Origin: Candidatus Pacearchaeota archaeon
GTDB lineage: Archaea > Nanobdellota > Nanobdellia > Pacearchaeales > GW2011-AR1
Direction of reading: 5' to 3'
Assembly (NCBI GenBank): GCA_014728745.1
Contig: WJLC01000077.1
Coordinates: 1-14,717, forward strand
DNA: 14,717 nucleotides
Of this stretch, positions 6,277 through 12,534 are shown piece after piece; positions within the stretch are counted from its first letter, which is position 1; every line of letters starts with the position of its first letter. Both the position numbers and the translations under genes were made by a program. Under the pieces are notes generated by a model. That model was not told the origin of the DNA, searched no databases, and was given only the letters and a program-made list of their open reading frames with translations.

Positions 6277-7047
6277 ATGGCTGTTTTAGATCAAGTTACA
6301 CAAATGCGTTCTCAAGGAATGAATGATGACCAAATAGCAGATAATCTGCAACAGCAGGGAGTATCTCCTAAGGAAATAACAGATGCTATTAATCAGGCAA
6401 ATATCAAAAATGCGGTATCAGGAGAAAACCCAAACCAAAACCCTCCTTCAAACCCTGCAGGTGCAGGAAATCAAGGGAATGAATCAGTGGGAGGTGGAGG
6501 CTATACCCCTTCAACTCAAGAAATGTCTGCCCCTTCTCCAACAGATAATTACGCAGAGCAAGGTTACTCTGCAGGAGGTCAAGCAGCTCAAGGATATGAT
6601 CAAGGCTATGCTCAGGGAGGTGCAGGAGGATATGACCAATATGGGGGTGGTTATGGGGCCCAAGGATACGGTGCATCAGATTCAGGAAGTGTAATAGAAA
6701 TTGCTAACCAGGTTTTTGAAGATAAATCAAAAAAAATGCAAGACCAACTTGATGAATTAACTGAATTCAAAACAATGACCCAATCAAAAGTTGACTCAAT
6801 AGATGAGAGATTAAAGAAAATAGAAAAAATGATTGATACAATCCAAATAAAGGTATTAGAAAAAGTAGGTTCTTATGGTAAGGAATTAAACGCAACAAAA
6901 AAAGAAGTTAAAATGGTTGAAGACAGTGTAGGAAAATTATCCAAAGATTTGGCTTCTAAATCCAAATCCTCTAGTTCAGGTTCTAGCTCAAAATCAAAAA
7001 GCAAGAAAAAGAAAAGTAAAAAATCTAAAAAGTCTAAGAAAAAATAA
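6277..7047 (+). CDS. Modular Gly/Tyr/Gln-rich low-complexity and coiled-coil protein, 256 aa
   Basis: Four regions are visible. Residues 1-46 form a small helical domain with the repeating pattern G-x-x-x-x-x-I-x-x-x-L followed by GVSPKEITDAI, a layout I associate with small DPANN proteins. Residues 51-137 are low complexity: Asn/Pro/Gly first, then Gly-Tyr-Gln repeats such as GYDQGYAQGGAGGYDQYGGG. Residues 145-225 are a coiled coil (MQDQLDELTEF, VDSIDERLKKIEKMIDTI). Residues 226-256 are a Ser/Lys tail ending KKSKKSKKSKKK. There is no signal peptide, so it is probably cytoplasmic. The coiled coil is FlaC/D-like only in general character. It lies 86 nt downstream of the 111-aa coiled-coil gene, and TTTTAATAAA at 6236-6245 could be its own promoter. 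I infer a scaffold or linker for the neighbouring machinery; no function is proven. Confidence 0.75.
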   Translation: MAVLDQVTQMRSQGMNDDQIADNLQQQGVSPKEITDAINQANIKNAVSGENPNQNPPSNPAGAGNQGNESVGGGGYTPSTQEMSAPSPTDNYAEQGYSAGGQAAQGYDQGYAQGGAGGYDQYGGGYGAQGYGASDSGSVIEIANQVFEDKSKKMQDQLDELTEFKTMTQSKVDSIDERLKKIEKMIDTIQIKVLEKVGSYGKELNATKKEVKMVEDSVGKLSKDLASKSKSSSSGSSSKSKSKKKKSKKSKKSKKK

Positions 7048-7084
7048 TTCTAAGAATCAACCAAATTAAGTTTAATCTAAGTAA

Positions 7085-7094
7085 CCTTTTTTAT
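7085..7094 (+). terminator. T-rich candidate terminator of the coiled-coil gene pair
   Basis: CCTTTTTTAT, with a six-T run at 7087-7092, lies 40 nt after the stop of the 256-aa gene in the 47-nt convergent gap. Archaeal termination commonly uses U-rich tracts without a hairpin, and no stem is needed or seen here. Confidence 0.4.
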
Positions 7095-7640
7095 TTATTT
7101 TAAATGTAAATCTTTTAAGATAGGAGAAACAATCTCTTTAAACTTTGGCTTATCTTTATCTTGACCCGCCAAAACACCCATTACAATAGCGATTATAATT
7201 GTAAATGCCACAACAGTCACAATTAAAGGAGTATACTGCTGAAATCCTGTTCCAAATCCTCCGGTAATAGGCTCAAAAGAACCTGCAAGAACCATTATTA
7301 AAACTAGTGCAGCTATGCCAAACAAAACATAAATAACCCATTTTTGCTGAGGCATGAATAATCCTAAAATAATTATAACAATTAAAATTACAGCTAAACC
7401 AATTCCTAATTTAGGGAAAACCTGTGAGAAAAATACTGGAACCATATCAAATTGAAGTGAAAGCAAACCAACTGCTAAAGCAATAATTCCGTTGATTGCA
7501 TTATTATCCTTGAATAATTTTGTTCTTACTAAAATTCCATAAACAATAGCAAAGATAACTAAAAAAGGCAGAATGTAATCAAAAATACCTACTTGTTCAA
7601 ATAAGTCAAATAATTGTCCAAAAGCAAGTCCGTTTGTCAT
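7095..7640 (-). CDS. Multi-helix membrane protein, paralogue of the 166-aa neighbour, 181 aa
   Basis: About five membrane helices are predicted by eye, near residues 20-38, 49-65, 78-95, 101-120 and 138-159, with a lysine-rich cytoplasmic tail (DKDKPKFKEI onward). The N-terminal third carries LPFLVIFAIVYGILVRTKLF followed by a polar stretch, an asparagine and GIIALAVGLL. The gene just upstream encodes nearly the same pattern at residues 16-55, so the two are paralogues. No known transporter or enzyme motif is visible. TATTTAAA within 7661-7670 is centred about 25 nt upstream of the start, implying a leaderless transcript; the shared motif AAGATTTATTAA lies between that box and the ATG. I infer a membrane accessory protein of the adjacent pilus-like locus, from position only. 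Confidence 0.8.
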   Translation of the reverse strand: MTNGLAFGQLFDLFEQVGIFDYILPFLVIFAIVYGILVRTKLFKDNNAINGIIALAVGLLSLQFDMVPVFFSQVFPKLGIGLAVILIVIIILGLFMPQQKWVIYVLFGIAALVLIMVLAGSFEPITGGFGTGFQQYTPLIVTVVAFTIIIAIVMGVLAGQDKDKPKFKEIVSPILKDLHLK

Positions 7641-7660
7641 ATTATTAAATTAATAAATCT

Positions 7661-7670
7661 TGTTTAAATA
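7661..7670 (-). promoter_or_regulatory. TATA-like box of the 181-aa membrane protein gene
   Basis: Minus-strand TATTTAAACA centred about 25 nt upstream of the ATG at 7640. The exact repeat AAGATTTATTAA at 7661-7650 abuts it downstream and is too close to the ATG to be the TATA box for this start. Confidence 0.45.
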
Positions 7671-7701
7671 ACTTTCTAAGTCTGATTTAATTTATAATCT
7701 T

Positions 7702-8202
7702 TTAATCCCCTTTTCCTTTTGCGCCTGTGATCAATACAACTGCCAGGGCAATTGCCACCACAGCAATAAATGCCACATTTGTCCAAAAGGTTTTACTCCA
7801 TGCTTGTCCGAATAAAAAGTCGTAAAAAGGCAATGCCAATTTAGTTGCCCAAAGAGCAGCCCATATAAGTGCAATTGCAATAACAACACCAATAATCCAT
7901 TTTATTGCTTTGTTTTCAACTTTAGCTTCTCCTCCAGAAACAAACCCCCATAAAATCAATCCGACAAAAGCAACAACAATTGCTACTGTTAAAAATAATA
8001 TGAGATTATTTATTGCCTCAATAGGATATGCAACACTTATTGCTAACAGCCCTATTACAAACGCCACTAATGCATTTACCTGCTTTTTACCATCTCCAAG
8101 AAGCTTTGTCTTTTCTAAAAGAGCAAAAACTATGAAAAATATAAGCAAAAAAGGCAATGCAAACCTTGTAAAAATCCAGTGTTGTAAAATTGTTTCAGCC
8201 AT
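7702..8202 (-). CDS. Multi-helix membrane protein, paralogue of the 181-aa neighbour, 166 aa
   Basis: An integral membrane protein with about five helices near residues 11-29, 43-58, 68-88, 101-120 and 142-159. Residues 16-35 read LPFLLIFFIVFALLEKTKLL, followed by a polar loop with an asparagine and then ALVAFVIGLLAI. This lines up with LPFLVIFAIVYGILVRTKLF in the downstream gene, so the pair arose by duplication. No catalytic or transport motif is recognised. It is the middle gene of three on the minus strand, 54 nt after the PRC-barrel gene and 61 nt before its paralogue. The upstream gap is AT-rich (TTAATATTAAAT region, 8210-8232) but no single TATA box stands out. Function unknown. Confidence 0.8.
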   Translation of the reverse strand: MAETILQHWIFTRFALPFLLIFFIVFALLEKTKLLGDGKKQVNALVAFVIGLLAISVAYPIEAINNLILFLTVAIVVAFVGLILWGFVSGGEAKVENKAIKWIIGVVIAIALIWAALWATKLALPFYDFLFGQAWSKTFWTNVAFIAVVAIALAVVLITGAKGKGD

Positions 8203-8256
8203 TCTCTTTTTTTATTTAATATTAATTTATTATTCTTTTTCCAGCTAATGAACCAC

Positions 8257-8538
8257 TTAAACAAGATCTTCGTCAAGCTCTTCTATCTCAGATTCTGCTG
8301 GTGAAGGCAAAGCAGCCTTATTTATAATGAAAATATCACTAATTGCCTTAACAAATTGATGAGGGATTATTACTCCTCTAGCACCACCTATCAAAGATGC
8401 TACTGTTCCAGAGACTTTTATTCTCCATCCATCTATTTTGTTCTCAAACAAATTAGCTTCTTCAACTTCTCCAAAAAGATCTCCAGAATCTGTGTAAACT
8501 CTTTTTCCTATAACACTACTGATAGTTTTTATTTTCAT
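8257..8538 (-). CDS. PRC-barrel domain protein, 93 aa
   Basis: The product matches the PRC-barrel fold: IGKRVYTDSGDLFGEVEEA at residues 10-28 (the usual IGkxVxtxxGxxlGxVxd start), then a strand with IDGWRIKV (35-42), and a closing GVIIPHQFVKAISDIFIINK (56-75). A short acidic tail (EIEELDEDLV) follows. Archaeal single-domain PRC-barrel proteins are common. Those near FtsZ act in archaeal cell division (CdvB/SepF-linked CdpB), and others are thought to be RNA-linked or regulatory, so the family alone does not fix a role. It is cytoplasmic, first of three minus-strand genes leading into two membrane paralogues. An ATTTAAAT box at 8559-8566 about 25 nt upstream supports the chosen start. Confidence 0.85.
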   Translation of the reverse strand: MKIKTISSVIGKRVYTDSGDLFGEVEEANLFENKIDGWRIKVSGTVASLIGGARGVIIPHQFVKAISDIFIINKAALPSPAESEIEELDEDLV

Positions 8539-8558
8539 ATTAGAAAATATCTAAATTC

Positions 8559-8566
8559 ATTTAAAT
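8559..8566 (-). promoter_or_regulatory. TATA-like box of the PRC-barrel gene
   Basis: ATTTAAAT (minus-strand context CTATTTAAATGA) centred about 24.5 nt upstream of the ATG at 8538, consistent with a leaderless mRNA. Confidence 0.5.
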
Positions 8567-8622
8567 AGTTTTCCGTTATTTAATAATTACGTCTGAGATG
8601 CATTGTTTAGGGCATAACAAGT

Positions 8623-8630
8623 TTTATAAA
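8623..8630 (+). promoter_or_regulatory. TATA-like box of the M50-like gene
   Basis: TTTATAAA, preceded by an AACAAG purine-rich stretch that could be a BRE, is centred about 26 nt upstream of the ATG at 8653. Apart from this and the divergent PRC-barrel promoter, the 114-nt gap shows nothing else. Confidence 0.6.
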
Positions 8631-8652
8631 AATATTCTACCTAAAAAACAAT

Positions 8653-9288
8653 ATGAAAACACCTGTTACTAAAAAAGAAATCATCTCAATCCTGATTGTT
8701 TTTGTAGTGTTAGCAGTTTCTGTGAGTATTGCAAGAACATGGACAAGATTTTTGCTTGGTTCTTTGGCAATTTTGCTTGTCATTTTGATAAATATCTCTT
8801 CTAAAAAAATTTTAGCCTATTATCTTGATTCAAAAATAGAAATAGAAATCTGGAAATGGTCAAGATATGGATTTAAACCAAGCAATCAATTCAAAAACCC
8901 TTTCCCGATTGGGGTCTTTCTTCCGATAATTATCTCTGCCATAACTTTTGGAAATGCAATGTGGCTTGCAGCCCTTGTTTTTGAAGTAAAACCAGAGACC
9001 CACAGAGCTGCCAAAAGACATGGGCTTTACTCTTACTCAGATATTACAGAATACCAAATTGGTCTAATTGCTGCTGCAGGAATTCTTGCAAACCTTATTT
9101 TTGCAGTTATTGGATATTTCGCAGGATGGAATGCGTTCACAAGCCTAAATGTATGGTATGCTTTTTTTAATCTAATCCCAATCTCTAATCTTGATGGAAA
9201 CAAGATCTTCTTTGGAAACTTAGTCATGTGGTCTTTCTTATTCACAGTCACAATAGTTGCAATAGTATTTGCTCTTGTAATTGTTTAA
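8653..9288 (+). CDS. M50/site-2-protease-like membrane protein with replaced HExxH site (probable pseudoenzyme)
   Basis: The 211-residue protein has helices near 9-27, 32-47, 87-110, 134-156, 164-178 and 190-211. Two regions recall M50 metalloproteases: QIGLIAAAGILANLIFAVIG (135-154), where true members have a G-P-x-A-N core, and FFNLIPISNLDGNKIFFGN (171-189), which carries the third zinc ligand Asp181 in the NLDG motif. Where the first zinc motif HExxH should lie, just before an A-YY sequence, the sequence reads NISSKKILAYYLD (47-59), so both histidines and the glutamate are missing. RYGF and PFPIGVFLP (71-91) look like a conserved family segment. I infer a non-catalytic membrane protein, perhaps a whole lineage-specific branch rather than a recent loss. 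It leads a plus-strand run with its own TATA box. Confidence 0.75.
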   Translation: MKTPVTKKEIISILIVFVVLAVSVSIARTWTRFLLGSLAILLVILINISSKKILAYYLDSKIEIEIWKWSRYGFKPSNQFKNPFPIGVFLPIIISAITFGNAMWLAALVFEVKPETHRAAKRHGLYSYSDITEYQIGLIAAAGILANLIFAVIGYFAGWNAFTSLNVWYAFFNLIPISNLDGNKIFFGNLVMWSFLFTVTIVAIVFALVIV

Positions 9289-9339
9289 TTAAAAACAAAT
9301 AAAAACAGAAACAATACAAAAAACAAGGAAAAAACAAAA

Positions 9340-9591
9340 ATGTCTCATCATAAAAAAACAAAAAAATCAACAAGTAATCAAAATAAAGAAAGTTTTTTCA
9401 AAAAAAAGGCAACAATTGCATTGTTTGCTATAATTGCATTGATAGGCGGGACACTTTTCATAGACCAACCAATAACAGGCAATGTAGTGCTTAACAACTA
9501 TCACTCTATTCATTCAGTTTCTATAATAGGAATGGTTCTAGTTTTTTGTTCAACAATATTAGTAGGATATTATATTTACAAAAGCATTTGA
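9340..9591 (+). CDS. Small two-helix membrane protein, 83 aa
   Basis: A basic N-terminus of about 23 residues (MSHHKKTKKSTSNQNKESFF, then KKK) precedes a hydrophobic helix at 24-40, a short polar loop carrying ITGNVVLN (45-52), and a second helix at 59-79. The helix plus TGNVV pattern resembles the N-terminal region seen on many exported DPANN proteins (from memory, not checked), yet here almost nothing follows. No function is recognised. It starts 51 nt after the M50-like gene without a clear TATA box, so it is probably cotranscribed with that gene; AAGG lies about 12 nt before the ATG. Confidence 0.65.
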   Translation: MSHHKKTKKSTSNQNKESFFKKKATIALFAIIALIGGTLFIDQPITGNVVLNNYHSIHSVSIIGMVLVFCSTILVGYYIYKSI

Positions 9592-9600
9592 TTATAAAAG
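9591..9600 (+). promoter_or_regulatory. TATA-like box of the Hef-like helicase gene
   Basis: ATTATAAAAG overlaps the stop codon of the preceding gene by one base and is centred about 25 nt upstream of the ATG at 9620. An AAGG at 9611-9614 could alternatively act as a Shine-Dalgarno site if the gene is read from a longer transcript. Confidence 0.45.
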
Positions 9601-9619
9601 TAGGAGATAGAAGGTTTAA

Positions 9620-11179
9620 ATGGAATTTCTAAAAGGTATTTCTCCAAGAGAATACCAAAAAAAGATATTTAAGACATGCACAGAAAAGAATTGCCTAGTT
9701 GTGCTTCCCACGGGTTTAGGAAAAACACTAATTGCCCTAATGCTAGCAATTGAAAGAATGAAAAAACATCCTGGAGAAAAAGTTGTTTTTCTTGCTCCAA
9801 CAAAACCTCTTGCTGAACAACATCTTCAAACCTTTAAAAAACATCTTCCAGAATTATTCGGAGAAATGAATCTTTTCACTGGCACAGTAAAACCAAAGCA
9901 AAGGAAAAAATTATGGGATAAGGCAGATATTATTTTCTCCACCCCTCAATGTGTTGCAAATGATGTTAAAAAATACAGATATAATCTAAAAAATGTTTGT
10001 CTTTTAATAGAAGACGAAGCCCACAGGTGTGTTAAAAGTTATGATTACAATTACATTGCAGACAATTACAAAAGCAATGCGCTCCATCCTAGAATTCTTG
10101 GATTAACAGCCTCTCCAGGATCTAATAAAACAAAAATAAAAAATATATGTAGAAATCTCTTTATTGAAGAAGTTGAGCTAAGAACAAGAGACAGCCCAGA
10201 TGTAAAACCATTTCTCAAAAAAAGAGAATTTGAAAAAAGACCTGTTGATTTCCCTCCAGAATTTGAAGAAATGAGACAGATTCTTCATGAATTGTTCAAA
10301 AAATACGTGCAAGAATTAAGAAACAGAAAACTGCTCTTTGGACCATCTAATAAAACAAAACTTATTCAGCTCCAAAAAAGGCTCATTTCAAAAATTTCCC
10401 GAGGAAAAAAAGACTATAACAATCTTTGTGGGGTGAGTGTCTGCTCTCAAGCAATAAAACTCCAGCATGCAATGAGTTTGTTAGAAACACAAACTCTTGA
10501 AAGCTTCAATAAATACTTAAAAAAGTTATTCAAAGAAGCTGCTAACAAAAAAAGCAAGGGGGTTGTTAAATTGGTCTCTAAACCAGAATTCAACAAAGTA
10601 TTCATGAAATCTAATGAACTTCTTTCAAAAAACAAAGAACATCCAAAGCTCAATGAGCTAAAGGAAATCATAATAAGAGAAAACAATGAAAATGAAAATC
10701 TAAAGATTATTGTATTTACACAGTTTAGAGACACTGCTTCTAGTATCTCTCAAGAAATAAGCAAAATTAATGGAATTGAATCAAAAGTCTTTGTTGGCCA
10801 AGCTAAGAAAAAAGGCAGTGGAAGTGCTTCTGGCTTAAGTCAAAAGCAACAGAAAAAAATTATCAATGAGTTTAGAGGTGGCCAAATCAATGTGCTGTGC
10901 GCCACATGCATAGCAGAAGAAGGATTAGATATTCCTGAAGTAAATGCTGTTGTTTTTTATGAGCCAATCCCTTCTGCCATAAGAACAATACAGCGTGCAG
11001 GACGAACAGCTAGACTAGAAAAAGGAAAATTAATAATTCTCATAACTAAAAAAACAAGAGATGAGGCATTTTATTATGTTTCAAAATCAAGAAAAAAGAA
11101 AATGCATAACATTATAAATGAAGTCAAAGAAGAACTAGCAAATGGAAAAAAATTTACAAAGCAGAAAAAGCTTTTCTAA
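9620..11179 (+). CDS. Hef/Mph1-type SF2 DNA helicase, 519 aa
   Basis: This is the helicase part of the archaeal Hef system (FANCM/Mph1 relatives), which remodels stalled replication forks and branched DNA using ATP. All SF2 motifs are present: I LPTGLGKT (29-36), Ia APTKPL (59-64), II DEAH (132-135), III TAS (163-165), IV IIVFTQF (363-369), V around CIAEEGLDIPEVN (430-442) and VI QRAGRTAR (458-465). Residues about 205-345 form the helical insert between the two RecA-like domains, which in Hef recognises forked DNA. The loop VGQAKKKGSGSASGLSQKQQ (392-411) is also family-typical. Euryarchaeal Hef continues into an XPF nuclease in the same chain; here the protein ends at 519 with KQKKLF, and the nuclease is a separate gene 33 nt downstream. 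Separation looks natural rather than a frameshift. Confidence 0.93.
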   Translation: MEFLKGISPREYQKKIFKTCTEKNCLVVLPTGLGKTLIALMLAIERMKKHPGEKVVFLAPTKPLAEQHLQTFKKHLPELFGEMNLFTGTVKPKQRKKLWDKADIIFSTPQCVANDVKKYRYNLKNVCLLIEDEAHRCVKSYDYNYIADNYKSNALHPRILGLTASPGSNKTKIKNICRNLFIEEVELRTRDSPDVKPFLKKREFEKRPVDFPPEFEEMRQILHELFKKYVQELRNRKLLFGPSNKTKLIQLQKRLISKISRGKKDYNNLCGVSVCSQAIKLQHAMSLLETQTLESFNKYLKKLFKEAANKKSKGVVKLVSKPEFNKVFMKSNELLSKNKEHPKLNELKEIIIRENNENENLKIIVFTQFRDTASSISQEISKINGIESKVFVGQAKKKGSGSASGLSQKQQKKIINEFRGGQINVLCATCIAEEGLDIPEVNAVVFYEPIPSAIRTIQRAGRTARLEKGKLIILITKKTRDEAFYYVSKSRKKKMHNIINEVKEELANGKKFTKQKKLF

Positions 11180-11212
11180 ATAAAAACAAAGAAAAAACTA
11201 GAACCCTAAAAA

Positions 11213-11917
11213 ATGACAAAACCAAAATTTTTCAACATCTTCTCAAGAAAAAAATCCTTAGTTAAAAAAACAAAAAAGAACAAGAAAAAGATTATTGTTG
11301 ACTATAGAGAAAAGAATTGCCTTATTCCCTCAGAACTAGAAAAAAAGGGTTTTGAAATAGAATTCAAAAACCTAAAAGTTGCAGACTACATTGTCAAAGG
11401 TGTTGCAATAGAGAGAAAAACCATCTCTGACTTTATATCCTCAACCATAAACAAAAGACTCCTAAACCAATTAGAAGAGCTTCAGCAATATGAAAACCGA
11501 CTTTTAGTTATTGAAGGGATTGATGAACAAGAACTTTACTCAGATAAAAACCCAGAAAAAATAGGAATGCACCCAAATGCAATAAGAGGTCTAATTCTTT
11601 CAATTCTTTTAAATTACAACGTTCCAATTGTATTTACAAAAAATTATCTAGACACAGTAAAATTTATTCATATTCTCTCAAAAAAGAAAAAGAGAGAAAA
11701 ACCACTTAACGTAAACAAAAAAACCCTGAACCAAGAAGAAAGAGTTCAATTTATCTTAGAAGGATTTCCAGGAATAGGTCCAAAAACAGCGAGAAAACTT
11801 CTCACAAAATTCAAAACCCTTCAAAATATTTTCAGTGCCTCAGAACAAGAACTCAAAGATGCAATTGGAAAAAAAGGAGAAACAATGAAAAAAATAATTG
11901 ATTTTAAATACAAATAA
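11213..11917 (+). CDS. XPF/Hef-type structure-specific nuclease with helix-hairpin-helix tail, 234 aa
   Basis: It is predicted to cut branched or forked DNA near the junction. After a lysine-rich lead (1-26), the ERCC4 nuclease domain spans about 27-155. Catalytic residues visible are Asp30 (IIVDYRE), Asp58 (VADYIV), Glu67-Arg68-Lys69 and Asp73 in AIERKTISDF, the family pattern GDx(n)ERKx3D with Gly replaced by Ala57. The C-terminus has tandem helix-hairpin-helix motifs: GFPGIGPKTARKL (184-196) and a second around ELKDAIGKKGETMKKI (213-228), used for dimerisation and DNA binding. Its size is close to the short crenarchaeal XPF, which lacks a helicase and works with PCNA. It is probably cotranscribed with the helicase gene 33 nt upstream, so the two probably work as one split Hef. 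Confidence 0.92.
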   Translation: MTKPKFFNIFSRKKSLVKKTKKNKKKIIVDYREKNCLIPSELEKKGFEIEFKNLKVADYIVKGVAIERKTISDFISSTINKRLLNQLEELQQYENRLLVIEGIDEQELYSDKNPEKIGMHPNAIRGLILSILLNYNVPIVFTKNYLDTVKFIHILSKKKKREKPLNVNKKTLNQEERVQFILEGFPGIGPKTARKLLTKFKTLQNIFSASEQELKDAIGKKGETMKKIIDFKYK

Positions 11918-11933
11918 AAAGAACCAACCAAAA

Positions 11934-12479
11934 CTACATTAAAGAAAACTCTCCTAAGGTCTTGTAAATAGGCCCATCATTAGTAAGTTCAGACTTTCTT
12001 AAATGAATCTTATCTACCTCAACATCCATCTTTCTCAAATCCATGTCTTTAATAATCTCTAAAAATTTCGGCTTGTCACTTACTTTTCTTATTCTAGCAA
12101 AAGTTATATGAGGTTCAAAATCCTTTCTCTCCTTGTTTATTCCTACTTTCTGAAGCTTATTTTCTATAAGTCCCTTAAGCCTAACAACATCATCTGAAAC
12201 AAAGTCTACCCATATCACCTTTACATAATTTTCAGAAGGAAAAAAACCTATTTTGCCTGTTTGTGCTCGAAATTTTGGAAGAGCTAAATCAGACAAAGCA
12301 TCTTTAACCTGAGATATCTGCTTGCCTGTAAGGTTTCCTAAAAATCTCAATGTTAAATGAATATTATCCTTGCTAACAAAAGAGCCAGAAACACATCCTG
12401 AATCCCTAACCTTTTTGCTTAATCTAAAAATCCTTTTCCTAATTTTTTCTGGAAGTTCTATTGAAATAAACGTTCTCAT
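11934..12479 (-). CDS. thpR: RNA 2',3'-cyclic phosphodiesterase (ThpR / LigT family)
   Basis: A 181-residue member of the 2H phosphoesterase superfamily, which opens 2',3'-cyclic phosphates at RNA ends and in vitro can also join tRNA halves. Both catalytic HxTx motifs are present: HLTL (41-44) and HITF (124-127), at the usual spacing between the two pseudo-symmetric lobes. The N-terminus MRTFISIELPEKIRKRI and the segment LRFLGNL after the first motif are typical of the archaeal family. Length is standard (about 180 aa). It lies 55 nt downstream of the arginase-family gene on the same strand with no T-run between them, so cotranscription is possible. AAGGA lies about 10 nt before the ATG. It converges with the nuclease gene across a 16-nt gap. 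Confidence 0.93.
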   Translation of the reverse strand: MRTFISIELPEKIRKRIFRLSKKVRDSGCVSGSFVSKDNIHLTLRFLGNLTGKQISQVKDALSDLALPKFRAQTGKIGFFPSENYVKVIWVDFVSDDVVRLKGLIENKLQKVGINKERKDFEPHITFARIRKVSDKPKFLEIIKDMDLRKMDVEVDKIHLRKSELTNDGPIYKTLGEFSLM

Positions 12480-12534
12480 CTTATGTCCTTGTTTCTTTAT
12501 TTGCTTATTCTCATATTTAATAATTTAACTTCTG

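Noticed and set aside
6383..6694. Overlapping open frames in both directions inside the Gly/Tyr/Gln-rich gene
   Set aside because: They arise from the repetitive composition; the main frame has continuous domain structure from ATG to stop.
6980..7047. Short tandem Ser/Lys codons as a DNA repeat or CRISPR-like array
   Set aside because: The units are irregular and in frame, encoding a Lys/Ser tail; there are no spaced identical repeats.
7910..8248. 112-codon open frame on the plus strand opposite the 166-aa membrane protein
   Set aside because: It overlaps a strongly hydrophobic, paralogue-supported gene and has no recognisable protein features of its own.
8539..8652. Structured RNA or tRNA in the 114-nt divergent gap
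   Set aside because: No cloverleaf, T-loop or long stem could be found; two back-to-back promoters account for the space.
10447..10734. 95-codon minus-strand frame inside the helicase gene
   Set aside because: A shadow of the helicase insert domain; its Ser/Phe/Leu composition is typical of reverse-strand frames in Lys-rich genes.
11160..11230. Possible frameshift separating a once-fused Hef helicase and nuclease
   Set aside because: The helicase ends in its own TAA, the gap is A-rich non-coding sequence, and the nuclease has its own ATG and a complete ERCC4 domain, so two natural genes explain it better than a sequencing error.
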